Of a stretch of 13,294 nt of DNA, positions 1 to 6,910 are shown piece after piece. The DNA lies in the NCBI GenBank assembly GCA_913046125.1, contig CAJWRL010000022.1, positions 1-13,294 of the forward strand, given 5' to 3'. This DNA comes from an uncultured Gammaproteobacteria bacterium. Its GTDB lineage: Bacteria > Pseudomonadota > Gammaproteobacteria > GCA-002705445 > GCA-002716945. The position numbers and the translations under genes were made by a program. How positions within the stretch are numbered: the first letter of the stretch is position 1; every line of letters starts with the position of its first letter. A model generated the notes under the pieces. The model had not been told where the DNA came from, did no database searches, and saw only the letters and a list, made by a program, of their open reading frames with translations.

Positions 1-2
1 TC

Positions 3-341
3 ATCGGTTTTAACAAATTCAGTATTTGGACAGTTTTTAAAATATTTTCTTCAAAGGCTCCTTGGAATATCAATTTCATGTCACCGTACATCATAAAAGA
101 GTGGTTTAAGATACTCGAATACAAGATGAGCTATCAAAAAACTTTTGGATTATTCCCATACTTAGGAAAAAATGTATCATCATTTTTGTCAAATATGTCA
201 TTTCTTCATAAAATTATAAGAAACCAGTTTGGAGGAATGTTTATTTTTACATATAAAAAAAATGTAATCCCACTAACGCCCCAAAAAGTTTTATTCAATA
301 AAGACTATAAAGTAACTTCTCTCGTTAAGAATAATTTATGA
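3..341 (+). CDS. SAM-dependent methyltransferase, C-terminal part (YafS-like), 5' end outside window
   Basis: An open frame runs from the first bases of the window to a TGA at 339-341, so only the last 112 residues are present and the SAM-binding N-terminal half is missing. The visible part contains GFNKFSIW and, later, a stretch equivalent to the 'SPxxxxxWxxxLG(F)' region seen in class I methyltransferases next to rnhA (E. coli yafS-rnhA-dnaQ). An ATG at 78 lies inside this frame, but the conserved residues upstream of it show it is not the start. The stop overlaps the rnhA start in an ATGA, indicating translational coupling in one operon. Substrate cannot be told from this fragment. The assignment rests on weak C-terminal similarity plus gene order; the fragment is real coding sequence, but its family is moderately sure only. 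Confidence 0.7.
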   Translation: MGFNKFSIWTVFKIFSSKAPWNINFMSPYIIKEWFKILEYKMSYQKTFGLFPYLGKNVSSFLSNMSFLHKIIRNQFGGMFIFTYKKNVIPLTPQKVLFNKDYKVTSLVKNNL

Positions 342-775
342 TCAAAATATACACTGATGGCGCATGTAGTGGAAATCCTGGCCCCGGTGGTTGGGGCTAC
401 GTAGTTGTAGAAAATGGTAAATTATACTCCAGCAACGGCAGCGAGAGTCAAACAACTAATAATAGAATGGAGCTCACGGCCGCGATAAAAGCCCTCGAGA
501 GCGCTAGAAAAGACGAAAGTTTGTATTTATACACAGACTCTACTTATCTTCAAAAGGGTATTACTGAGTGGATAGTAAATTGGAAAAAGAATAATTGGAT
601 TACCAGCTCGAAGAAACCAGTATCTAATAAGGATCTGTGGATAAAAATAGATCAATTAAATCATGAACTTGATATAGAATGGAAATGGGTCAAAGCACAT
701 CAGTCAGATAATTCAGATGACACGTTCTATAACAATATGGCTGATGAACTAGCAACTGGAGCTATACATAAATGA
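338..775 (+). CDS. rnhA: Ribonuclease HI
   Basis: Endonuclease that cuts the RNA strand of RNA-DNA hybrids, removing R-loops and primers in the cytoplasm. The 145-residue protein has the family opening IYTDGACSGNPGPGGWG and all catalytic acids in order: Asp7, Glu45 (in NNRMEL), Asp67 (in LYTDS) and Asp136 (in MADELA), plus the catalytic-loop His121 (in VKAHQ). Length is close to the usual ~150. The loop between His121 and Asp136 is three residues longer than in the E. coli enzyme, which is unlikely to matter. ATG at 338 overlaps the stop of the upstream methyltransferase (ATGA), and its own TGA overlaps the dnaQ ATG in the same way, so the three genes form a tightly coupled operon. In E. coli rnhA and dnaQ are adjacent but divergent; here they are co-directional. 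Confidence 0.97.
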   Translation: MIKIYTDGACSGNPGPGGWGYVVVENGKLYSSNGSESQTTNNRMELTAAIKALESARKDESLYLYTDSTYLQKGITEWIVNWKKNNWITSSKKPVSNKDLWIKIDQLNHELDIEWKWVKAHQSDNSDDTFYNNMADELATGAIHK

Positions 776-1419
776 GATATATTGTCTTAGATACTGAAAC
801 AACCGGTCTGGATCCGGATGATGGACATAAAATCATAGAAATAGGATGTATTGAAATATTAAATAGGAATATTACAAACAATACTTTCCATAAATATATA
901 AATCCAAATAGAGAGATAGACGTTGAGGCATCAAAGATACACGGACTTACAAACAGCTTCCTCAAAGATAAGCCAGTATTTGAGGAAATATATATAGAAC
1001 TTAGAGAATACATTAGCAATTCACCCATCATAATTCATAATGCTCCATTTGATATTGGGTTTTTAAAAAAAGAGCACTCTACAACTTCTGTAAGTGATGA
1101 TTTTTTAGAGAACGAAATTATTGATAGCCTTAAGTTAGCTAGAAAAATAAGTCCAGGTAAAAAAAATACATTAGATGCTTTATGTGAGAGATACTCTATA
1201 GATAATTCCGATAGGACTTTACATGGCGCATTACTAGACGCAAAATTACTTGCTTTTGTATATCTTAAAATGACTGTAGGTCAAAATCATTTTTCTGACT
1301 TAATATCGGATCATAATTTTAATAGCTCTACTAAAAAAGTAATCAATGATAATTTTAAAATTATAGAACCATCAGATGAAGATAAAGAATTAAATTTAAA
1401 CTATTTCAATGAGAACTAA
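772..1419 (+). CDS. dnaQ: DNA polymerase III epsilon subunit (3'-5' proofreading exonuclease)
   Basis: Proofreading subunit of the replicative polymerase core. The 215-residue protein shows the DEDDh exonuclease signature: DTETTG (Asp7, Glu9) for Exo I, HNAPFD (Asp94) for Exo II and HGALLDA (His151, Asp156) for Exo III. The region after Exo III aligns with the E. coli stretch carrying the clamp-binding QTSMAF, but here reads QNHFSD (residues 171-176), so the beta-clamp contact looks weak or altered. The C-terminal tail, which in E. coli binds the alpha subunit, is shorter (total ~215 versus ~243) and very polar. A GGAG about 10 bases before the ATG may act as ribosome binding site, although the ATGA overlap with rnhA also allows re-initiation. 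Its TAA overlaps the smpB stop from the other strand. Confidence 0.95.
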   Translation: MRYIVLDTETTGLDPDDGHKIIEIGCIEILNRNITNNTFHKYINPNREIDVEASKIHGLTNSFLKDKPVFEEIYIELREYISNSPIIIHNAPFDIGFLKKEHSTTSVSDDFLENEIIDSLKLARKISPGKKNTLDALCERYSIDNSDRTLHGALLDAKLLAFVYLKMTVGQNHFSDLISDHNFNSSTKKVINDNFKIIEPSDEDKELNLNYFNEN

Positions 1420-1862
1420 CTTATCTTGCTCAGTCTATCCTTTTGTCTCTTCCAATCCTTATTCTTTTCATCTTGTCTCTTATCATAAAGTTTCTTGCCT
1501 TTAGCAAGAGCAATCTCTATTTTAATGATACCCTTTTTCGAATAGAGCCTTATAGGCACTATAGTCAATCCTTTCTGACTTACTTGTCCTTTTAACATGT
1601 TAATTTCCTTTCTATTAAGTAATAACTTTCTTTTGCAAGTTGGGTTTTGATTACTTGAAGTATTTTTCATATTCACTATTTTTATGTGTGCATTACACAG
1701 GAATATCTCATCTTTTGTGATTGAAATATAACTTTCGGATATTTGCCCATTTCCATCTTTCAGGCTCTTTACTTCCCAGCCTGATAATACCAAGCCTGCC
1801 TCAATTTTTTTGATAAAACTATATTTGAAGGAGGATTTTTTGTTATTACATAAGACATTCAT
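1416..1862 (-). CDS. smpB: SsrA-binding protein SmpB (trans-translation factor)
   Basis: Binds tmRNA and brings it to stalled ribosomes. The 148-residue protein has the hallmark EAGLVLSGWEVKSLK near the N-terminus, the KRKLLLN segment in the middle (about residues 77-83), and AKGKKLYDKR followed by a basic tail (from residue 120), matching the family's conserved tmRNA-binding core and ribosome-inserting C-terminal helix. The N-terminus is about a dozen residues shorter than in E. coli. The ATG at 1860-1862 has no clear Shine-Dalgarno; its 50-base upstream region is shared with the divergent transporter. Its TAG shares bases with the TAA of convergent dnaQ. Neighbouring ratA and rnfH are the usual companions of smpB in gammaproteobacteria. 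Confidence 0.96.
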   Translation of the reverse strand: MNVLCNNKKSSFKYSFIKKIEAGLVLSGWEVKSLKDGNGQISESYISITKDEIFLCNAHIKIVNMKNTSSNQNPTCKRKLLLNRKEINMLKGQVSQKGLTIVPIRLYSKKGIIKIEIALAKGKKLYDKRQDEKNKDWKRQKDRLSKIS

Positions 1863-1905
1863 AATATTTTTACATTCGGTATAATGGTATCATAATAGAT
1901 AGGAG
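1858..1905 (+). promoter_or_regulatory. Putative sigma-70 promoter and ribosome binding site of the transporter gene
   Basis: A perfect TATAAT lies at 1880-1885, preceded after a 16-base spacer by TTCATA (1858-1863, four of six matches to TTGACA). Transcription would start near 1892. AGGAG at 1901-1905 then sits 7 bases before an ATT codon at 1913, the spacing expected of a start. The -35 box overlaps the first codons of divergent smpB. The -10 and Shine-Dalgarno are visible in the sequence; promoter use is inferred. Confidence 0.5.
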
Positions 1906-1912
1906 CTAGGTC

Positions 1913-3343
1913 ATTTCAAATAATAGAAAATCAATTCACGGTCAATGGTCCTCCAAATTGTTATTCATCTTTGCCGCTACTGGATCTGCAGTAGGTCTAG
2001 GTAATATATGGAAGTTTCCTTGGATGACAGCTGAGAGTGGAGGAGGTGCTTTCGTATTAATTTACATCCTCAGTGTAATATTCTTAGCGTTACCAATCAT
2101 GTGTGCAGAGATATTGATAGGTAAAAGAGGAAAACAAAATCCCGTAAATACCTTGAGAACACTATCGACAGAAGCGAGTTATTATACACGAGACGAGACT
2201 GACTTGTCTTTAAATCGTACAGTCAAAGTAAAAAAACAGTTTGAAAATAATGATTTGTTTTCAAATTGGGAATTAGTCGGATGGATGGGCATAGCAGCAG
2301 GCGTACTTATATTATCTTTCTACAGCGTGATAGCAGGTTGGACATTATCCTACATAATTAAATCAATCACAGGTTCCTTTGTATTAATAACGGCAACAGG
2401 TTCAACAGCAAAATTTGAAGCATTTATTTCTGATCCTGAAAAACTAATTCTTTGGCATACACTATTTATGATCCTAACTTGCTACATCGTCTCTAAAGGT
2501 ATTAAGAGCGGAATAGAGAAAGCAATAAAATTTTTGATACCAGGCCTGTTTATCTTATTAATTGGCCTAGCAGCGCATGCCTCAACATTGTCAGGTTTTT
2601 CAGATGCAATGTCTTATTTATTTGTTGCTGATTTTGATAAGATTAATAATACAGTGATTCTATCTGCTATGAGTATGGCATTTTTTTCATTAAGTATAGG
2701 AATGGGTTCATTAATGGTGTATGGATCTTACCTTCCTGAGGATACATCTATATTTCAAGTTAGTTCAGCAGTTGCATTCTCCGACACATTAGTTGCAATA
2801 TTAGCTGGTATTATTATTTTTCCTATAGTGTTTACATACGATCTAGACCCAAATTCAGCTGGTCCAGGATTAATTTTTCAAACATTACCTATAGCATTTG
2901 GGGCAATGGATTTTGGAACCTTAATTGCAACTTTATTTTTTATACTATTATTTTTCGCTGCCATAACATCATCCATATCGTTGATTGAGCCCGCTATAAC
3001 ATTCGTCGTTGAGAAATTTTCATTATCAAGAGTCTATGCAACTAATATTCTTGGAGTATTTACATGGACACTTGGAATTCTCACTGTACTTTCTTTTAAT
3101 GAATTATCAAGTTTTAAAGTTTTTGGGATGACAATATTTGATAACATAGATTATTTAACATCAAAGATCATGCTTCCCTTAGGAGGTTTACTGATGGCAT
3201 TATTTGCGGGTTTCATCATGAAGAGAGCTATAGTCATCTCAGAACTAAATTCAAACACTATTTTAGCAAATATTTGGTTCATTCTGCTTAAAATATTTTC
3301 TCCAATTCTACTAATAATAATTTTCGTAAATGGAATTATATAA
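1913..3343 (+). CDS. Sodium-dependent transporter, neurotransmitter:sodium symporter (NSS/SNF) family
   Basis: Integral membrane symporter of the LeuT/MhsT family, expected to import amino acids or similar amines with Na+. From the proposed start it has 476 residues, with about 11-12 hydrophobic segments. Residues 8-36 carry the family N-terminus (SIHGQWSS) and the first-helix signature GSAVGLGNIWKFP, which forms part of the sodium and substrate sites; SGGGAF follows at about residue 42. A polar loop of some 30 residues follows the second helix. No ATG or GTG precedes the conserved region: the frame is open only from 1910, and an ATT at 1913 has AGGAG 7 bases upstream. A TTG at 1958 would cut off GQWSS and the start of helix 1 and has no ribosome binding site, so AUU initiation (or an ATG-to-ATT sequencing error) is preferred. 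The gene ends 2 bases before ratA. Substrate is unknown. Confidence 0.9.
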   Translation: MSNNRKSIHGQWSSKLLFIFAATGSAVGLGNIWKFPWMTAESGGGAFVLIYILSVIFLALPIMCAEILIGKRGKQNPVNTLRTLSTEASYYTRDETDLSLNRTVKVKKQFENNDLFSNWELVGWMGIAAGVLILSFYSVIAGWTLSYIIKSITGSFVLITATGSTAKFEAFISDPEKLILWHTLFMILTCYIVSKGIKSGIEKAIKFLIPGLFILLIGLAAHASTLSGFSDAMSYLFVADFDKINNTVILSAMSMAFFSLSIGMGSLMVYGSYLPEDTSIFQVSSAVAFSDTLVAILAGIIIFPIVFTYDLDPNSAGPGLIFQTLPIAFGAMDFGTLIATLFFILLFFAAITSSISLIEPAITFVVEKFSLSRVYATNILGVFTWTLGILTVLSFNELSSFKVFGMTIFDNIDYLTSKIMLPLGGLLMALFAGFIMKRAIVISELNSNTILANIWFILLKIFSPILLIIIFVNGII

Positions 3344-3345
3344 TT

Positions 3346-3783
3346 ATGAAGAACATTCACAAAGAAGAAGACATAAATATCGACATTGAAACAATCTTTA
3401 ATTTAATTAATGACATCGAAAGCTACCCCAACTATCTCCCATGGTGTACTAAGTCTGAAGTCAAAGAAGAATCTGCTGATATTATAATCGGTAAAATATT
3501 TATTTCTAAAAGCTTTATAAACTGGAACTTTTCAACAAAAAATACTATAAAAAAAAATGAGTCAATATCACTCGAGCTTATTGATGGTCCATTTGAGAGT
3601 TTAACTGGAAAATGGGCGTTTTCATCAATCAATAAATTCAATACAAAAGTATCACTCGACATAGATTATAAGTTTAAGAGTCCAATTATAGAACTATCTA
3701 TTGAACCTATTTTTTCATCAATTATGAATTCAATTCTTGAATCATTTGTACAAGAAGCGTTCAAATCTAAATATGACAATTGA
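3346..3783 (+). CDS. ratA: RatA / COQ10-type START-domain protein (YfjG family)
   Basis: A 145-residue START-like (polyketide cyclase/COQ10) lipid-binding fold protein. The N-terminal stretch FNLINDIESYPNYLPWC (about residues 18-34) is the strongest family mark, and the alternating hydrophobic strands plus the C-terminal helix ending in FVQEAFKSKY match the usual RatA/YfjG architecture. Eukaryotic COQ10 binds ubiquinone; E. coli RatA has been reported to bind 50S ribosomal subunits, but its physiological role is unsettled. It lies 2 bases after the transporter stop and overlaps the next gene by 11 bases, so translation is probably coupled. The smpB-ratA-rnfH neighbourhood is standard in gammaproteobacteria, though here a transporter separates smpB from ratA. 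Confidence 0.88.
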   Translation: MKNIHKEEDINIDIETIFNLINDIESYPNYLPWCTKSEVKEESADIIIGKIFISKSFINWNFSTKNTIKKNESISLELIDGPFESLTGKWAFSSINKFNTKVSLDIDYKFKSPIIELSIEPIFSSIMNSILESFVQEAFKSKYDN

Positions 3784-4030
3784 GGTATTTTATTACATAT
3801 CAAGTCACTCTGACGAGGTAAAATCTATGAATATTAAATCTGGAACTAGTATACGTGTATTTATAAGCGATATACTAGGATACGAAGTAGAGACACCTGT
3901 TGGGGTGTATGGTAAACTTGTTGCAGATACATACATCATAAAGGATAAAGACAGAATAGAAATATACGAAAAAATCATAGCAGATCCTAAGATTAATAGA
4001 AAAAAGAGAGCATCCTATGAACAATCCTAG
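3773..4030 (+). CDS. rnfH: RnfH/RatB family protein (UPF0125, ubiquitin-like fold)
   Basis: Small 85-residue protein of the RnfH/RatB family. The recognisable points are the opening beta strand MTIEVFYY, the central GVYGKLV, the KDKDRIEIYEKIIADPK segment (roughly residues 58-74) and the basic tail NRKKRA, equivalent to '[21 protein letters not shown]' of the E. coli protein. The function is not established; the family is often encoded beside ratA or in rnf operons. A start at 3773 is chosen because the conserved domain begins there; an upstream in-frame ATG at 3737 would add 12 residues with no family counterpart and overlap ratA further. Its stop overlaps the fur start by 14 bases. Confidence 0.85.
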   Translation: MTIEVFYYISSHSDEVKSMNIKSGTSIRVFISDILGYEVETPVGVYGKLVADTYIIKDKDRIEIYEKIIADPKINRKKRASYEQS

Positions 4031-4469
4031 CAATGAAAAAAACATTGATAAGTTAAAGCAAGCTGGGCTTAAAGTTACTCATTCTCGATGTAAAATTCTT
4101 GAGATATTTCAGTCTTTTCCTGATGAGCATTATACAGCAGATAGATTGAAGGATTTACTTGATGATCAGGGAGAGAATATTGGTTTAGCTACTATTTATC
4201 GTGTTTTGACTCAGCTGGAAATGGCAGAGTTAATTCAAAAAAATAATTTTAATGATAATCAGTCAGCCTATGAAATTAAGAAATCACATCACGATCATCT
4301 CATTTGTACAAGATGTGGCGAGATCATCGAATTCGTAAATGATGATCTAGAAAAACTTCAAGAGCATATATCAAAAAAGTATAATTTTACTCTTGAATCA
4401 CACGTGATGACTCTATTTGGTGATTGCAATAAAGACGACTGTAAAGGTAAATTAAAAAAAGATAGTTAA
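4017..4469 (+). CDS. fur: Ferric uptake regulator Fur
   Basis: Iron-responsive DNA-binding repressor, 150 residues, similar in length to E. coli Fur (148). The N-terminal winged helix is marked by LKQAGLKVTHSRCKILEIF and GLATIYRVLTQ (recognition helix, about residues 56-67). The metal-binding half has HHDHLICTRCGEIIEF, giving the HHDH cluster (91-94) and the structural zinc Cys97/Cys100; the second CxxxxC pair is Cys137 and Cys142. All key ligands appear present. It starts inside the 3' end of rnfH and ends with a TAA that overlaps the TAA of convergent nadK. In Pseudomonas and relatives fur also sits near rnfH-ratA-smpB, usually with bamE between, which is absent here. Confidence 0.95.
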   Translation: MNNPSNEKNIDKLKQAGLKVTHSRCKILEIFQSFPDEHYTADRLKDLLDDQGENIGLATIYRVLTQLEMAELIQKNNFNDNQSAYEIKKSHHDHLICTRCGEIIEFVNDDLEKLQEHISKKYNFTLESHVMTLFGDCNKDDCKGKLKKDS

Positions 4470-5305
4470 GATTTTATCTCATATTTTAATTTCTTTGCTA
4501 GAGCATTAAAATAATCATAATCACAAGGATGCACTATCATTAGCTGCCGTCTAGCTCTTTTTATAACAATTTTGTCCGGATTTTCAATTGTTAGATTGTT
4601 CGCTCCATCAAAGGTTACTTGAGAATTCAGTTTAGACTTCTTATTAATTTCGATTAATATATCATCAGTATTGTTAACAATCACAGATCTTTGTCCGTAC
4701 GAGTGGGGTGCAATAGGCACTATACATGTTACATTCGAATTAGGACTTACAATTGGACAACCATTCGACATTGCATAAGCAGTTGATCCAGTTGGTGTTG
4801 CAATGATAACGCCATCTGATCTTTGTTTTGTGATGAGATTCTCATTTACATAAATATTCATCTCAATCATTTTAAGAGTTCCTTTATTATTTATTACAAT
4901 ATCATTGAGTGCTATTGAATTATATTTTTTATCATTTGATATTGTAGATCCTGAAAGAAGAGTTCTTTTATCAATGATATAGTTCCCCTCTAAGATATCT
5001 TTGATTTTTAATTGAAGATTTTTTTTATCTAGATCTGCCAGAAATCCAATACGCCCAAAGTTTAACCCTACAATCGGTGTCGAGTTTGAATATGCGTACT
5101 TAGAGGCGGATAAGAAAATACCATCTCCTCCAATAGACAGAATTAGATCATATTTCTTGCTATGTGGTTTACTGAGATCTTCACCCAAGGCGTAAATATC
5201 AACTAGCGAGCATTTTCTAGACAAGTATTTGATAATAGACTTTGTCTCATTTTTTTTAAGAAAAGACGACGAGCCATAAACTAAAACTCTTTTAATTTTT
5301 TTCAA
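4466..5305 (-). CDS. nadK: NAD kinase (ATP-NAD kinase)
   Basis: Phosphorylates NAD to NADP in the cytosol. The 279-residue protein has the family motifs in order: SIGGDGIFLSA (GGDG at 59-62), GLNFGRIGFLADL (80-92), the NE/D site as LND (Asn134-Asp135; most relatives have Asn-Glu) and ATPTGSTAYAMSNGCPIV (169-186), then APHSYGQRSVIV. Length is close to the usual ~290. The start is a TTG at 5303-5305: AAGGGG lies 6 bases upstream and the protein begins directly with the KKIKRVLVYG strand, so TTG is well supported. It is divergent from pncC across 44 bases, pairing two NAD-metabolism genes, and convergent with fur. Confidence 0.95.
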   Translation of the reverse strand: MKKIKRVLVYGSSSFLKKNETKSIIKYLSRKCSLVDIYALGEDLSKPHSKKYDLILSIGGDGIFLSASKYAYSNSTPIVGLNFGRIGFLADLDKKNLQLKIKDILEGNYIIDKRTLLSGSTISNDKKYNSIALNDIVINNKGTLKMIEMNIYVNENLITKQRSDGVIIATPTGSTAYAMSNGCPIVSPNSNVTCIVPIAPHSYGQRSVIVNNTDDILIEINKKSKLNSQVTFDGANNLTIENPDKIVIKRARRQLMIVHPCDYDYFNALAKKLKYEIKS

Positions 5306-5311
5306 AATAAT

Positions 5312-5317
5312 CCCCTT
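5312..5317 (-). promoter_or_regulatory. Shine-Dalgarno that supports the nadK TTG start
   Basis: On the minus strand AAGGGG lies 6 bases before the TTG start of nadK. It is one of the clearer ribosome binding sites in the window and decides the start, as no ATG or GTG start fits the conserved N-terminal strand. Confidence 0.6.
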
Positions 5318-5349
5318 AATATTAAAATGCTAGAGTATTATGATTATAT

Positions 5350-5844
5350 ATGAATAAATCATCAGGAAAACTAAAAAAAATACAAGAATTATGCTTATCT
5401 AAAAATATAATGATCTCGACTGCCGAGTCTTGCACAGGTGGCTATTTGTCAAAGCTTTTCACTGATATATCTGGATCATCAAAATTTTATGTTGGATCTG
5501 TTATAGCCTACTCTAATAGTGTTAAAAATGAACTTCTAAATGTTCCTATTGACACTCTTGAGAAATATGGAGCTGTCTCAAAGGAGGTATCTCTATTGAT
5601 GGCAGAGGGCATTTTTAATTCCATTAAGTCTGAGATTGCTATCTCTACAACAGGAGTGATGGAACTGGATAGCTCGACTGGTTCAAAAAAACCCCAAGTT
5701 TTTATTACAATAAAGTCAGAAAAATCTTATGTATCGTCTCATTTTTATCTTCATGATGAGCGAGATACAAATCGTAAGAAAACTGTAAATCATGCATTAG
5801 ATTGCTTATACGATTTCATTAATAATCATTACTTGGTATCATAG
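5350..5844 (+). CDS. pncC: Nicotinamide-nucleotide amidohydrolase (PncC / CinA C-terminal domain)
   Basis: A 164-residue stand-alone CinA-C protein, the family that converts NMN to nicotinate mononucleotide in pyridine nucleotide salvage. The catalytic-site motif STAESCTGG is present at residues 23-31 (Ser27 as presumed nucleophile), followed by ISGSSKFYVGSVIAYSN (40-56) and YGAVSKEV (73-80). The second signature, usually SGIAGP-GG-xx-KPVG, is degenerate: residues 99-115 read STTGVMELDSSTGSKKP, keeping only the KP. This could alter activity or reflect drift. The ATG at 5350 has no Shine-Dalgarno, and an AT-rich TATTAT lies only 8 bases upstream. It is divergent from nadK and precedes recA by 28 bases; pncC/cinA next to recA is a common arrangement. 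Confidence 0.88.
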   Translation: MNKSSGKLKKIQELCLSKNIMISTAESCTGGYLSKLFTDISGSSKFYVGSVIAYSNSVKNELLNVPIDTLEKYGAVSKEVSLLMAEGIFNSIKSEIAISTTGVMELDSSTGSKKPQVFITIKSEKSYVSSHFYLHDERDTNRKKTVNHALDCLYDFINNHYLVS

Positions 5845-5862
5845 AGCTTACAACCTATACCT

Positions 5863-5868
5863 GAGGAG
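5863..5868 (+). promoter_or_regulatory. recA Shine-Dalgarno
   Basis: GAGGAG ends 4 bases before the recA ATG at 5873. It is a near-consensus ribosome binding site, in contrast to the weak sites of most neighbours, consistent with high RecA synthesis. Confidence 0.7.
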
Positions 5869-5872
5869 AATT

Positions 5873-6910
5873 ATGGAAGAAAACACACAAAAAGCACTAG
5901 ATTCAGCAATAAGTCAAATAGAAAAAGATCATGGCAAGGGTGCCTTGATGAAATTAGGGTCCGGTTCTGCATATCCGGATATTGAGTCTATTTCAACAGG
6001 TTCTCTTACACTCGATGGTGCTTTAGGAATAGGTGGTCTACCAAAAGGAAGAGTAATTGAAATATATGGACCAGAGTCATCTGGTAAAACCACAATGGCA
6101 TTACAAGTAATTGCTCAAGCGCAAAAACAAGGTGGCACTGCTGCTTTCATAGATGCTGAGCATGCACTGGATCCAAAGTATGCAGAAAATTTAGGAGTGA
6201 ATATCGATGAGCTGCTCCTATCACAGCCTGATTCAGGTGAGCAGGCACTAGAAATAGCAGATACTTTAGTTAGGTCTGGTGCCATTTCCGCGTTAGTTAT
6301 AGATTCAGTCGCTGCACTTACTCCTAAAGCAGAAATTGATGGTGATATGGGGGATTCTCATATGGGTTTACAAGCGAGGCTTATGTCTCAAGCTTTGAGA
6401 AAACTTACAGCAAACATCAAAAAATCAAACACCTTACTGATATTCATAAATCAAATTAGAATGAAGATTGGTGTTATGTTTGGCAGCCCCGAAACAACAA
6501 CCGGTGGTAATGCACTTAAGTTTTATTCATCAGTAAGAATGGATATAAGACGTATTGGAGCTATTAAACAGGGCGATGAAATAATCGGTAATGAAACACG
6601 AGTGAAAGTTGTCAAAAATAAGGTAGCACCGCCATTTAAGATTGCTGAGTTTGATATTTATTATGGTGAAGGAGTTTCTAAGGAATCTGAGTTGATAGAT
6701 TTGGGAGTGAAATATAACATCATTGATAAAGCTGGCGCATGGTATAGCTTTGGCAGTGAGAGAATTGGTCAAGGTAAAGAAAATTCAAGAATATTTCTCA
6801 AAGAGAATTCAGATATCGCTCAAGAGATTGAAAATAAAATTATAGCAATCACTCAAGGCAATAAGACATCTATGGATCATGCTGAGGATAATGTCGAAGA
6901 GTCTGAATAG
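5873..6910 (+). CDS. recA: Recombinase RecA
   Basis: ATP-dependent strand-exchange protein for homologous recombination and, in many bacteria, co-protease for LexA. The 345-residue protein is full length: Walker A GPESSGKT at 66-73, Walker B LVIDS at 141-145, DNA-binding loop L1 around GDSHMG (158-165... region), and loop L2 with FINQIRMKIGVMFGSPE (191-207) and TTTGGNALKFY. The C-terminus is acidic (ending EDNVEESE), as in E. coli, where that tail dampens activity. A strong GAGGAG precedes the ATG. I found no CTGT-N8-ACAG LexA box in the ~100 bases upstream. recX overlaps its 3' end. Confidence 0.99.
   Translation: MEENTQKALDSAISQIEKDHGKGALMKLGSGSAYPDIESISTGSLTLDGALGIGGLPKGRVIEIYGPESSGKTTMALQVIAQAQKQGGTAAFIDAEHALDPKYAENLGVNIDELLLSQPDSGEQALEIADTLVRSGAISALVIDSVAALTPKAEIDGDMGDSHMGLQARLMSQALRKLTANIKKSNTLLIFINQIRMKIGVMFGSPETTTGGNALKFYSSVRMDIRRIGAIKQGDEIIGNETRVKVVKNKVAPPFKIAEFDIYYGEGVSKESELIDLGVKYNIIDKAGAWYSFGSERIGQGKENSRIFLKENSDIAQEIENKIIAITQGNKTSMDHAEDNVEESE

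Noticed and set aside
78..341. A complete 87-residue gene from ATG 78
   Set aside because: The frame is open to the window start and conserved methyltransferase residues precede the ATG, so it is the end of a longer gene.
3346..4030. RatA-RnfH(RatB) as a toxin-antitoxin system
   Set aside because: The name comes from an early E. coli report. These are conserved housekeeping-neighbourhood proteins (COQ10-like START domain and ubiquitin-like fold) and nothing here supports a toxin-antitoxin role.
5325..5352. Leaderless pncC transcript from TATTAT about 8 bases before the ATG
   Set aside because: The region is uniformly AT-rich and no -35 box stands at proper distance; the signal is not distinguishable from background.
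5833..5861. recA promoter TTGGTA, 17-base spacer, TATACC
   Set aside because: Matches are modest and the start of transcription would fall at about 5868, removing the strong GAGGAG ribosome binding site from the mRNA.
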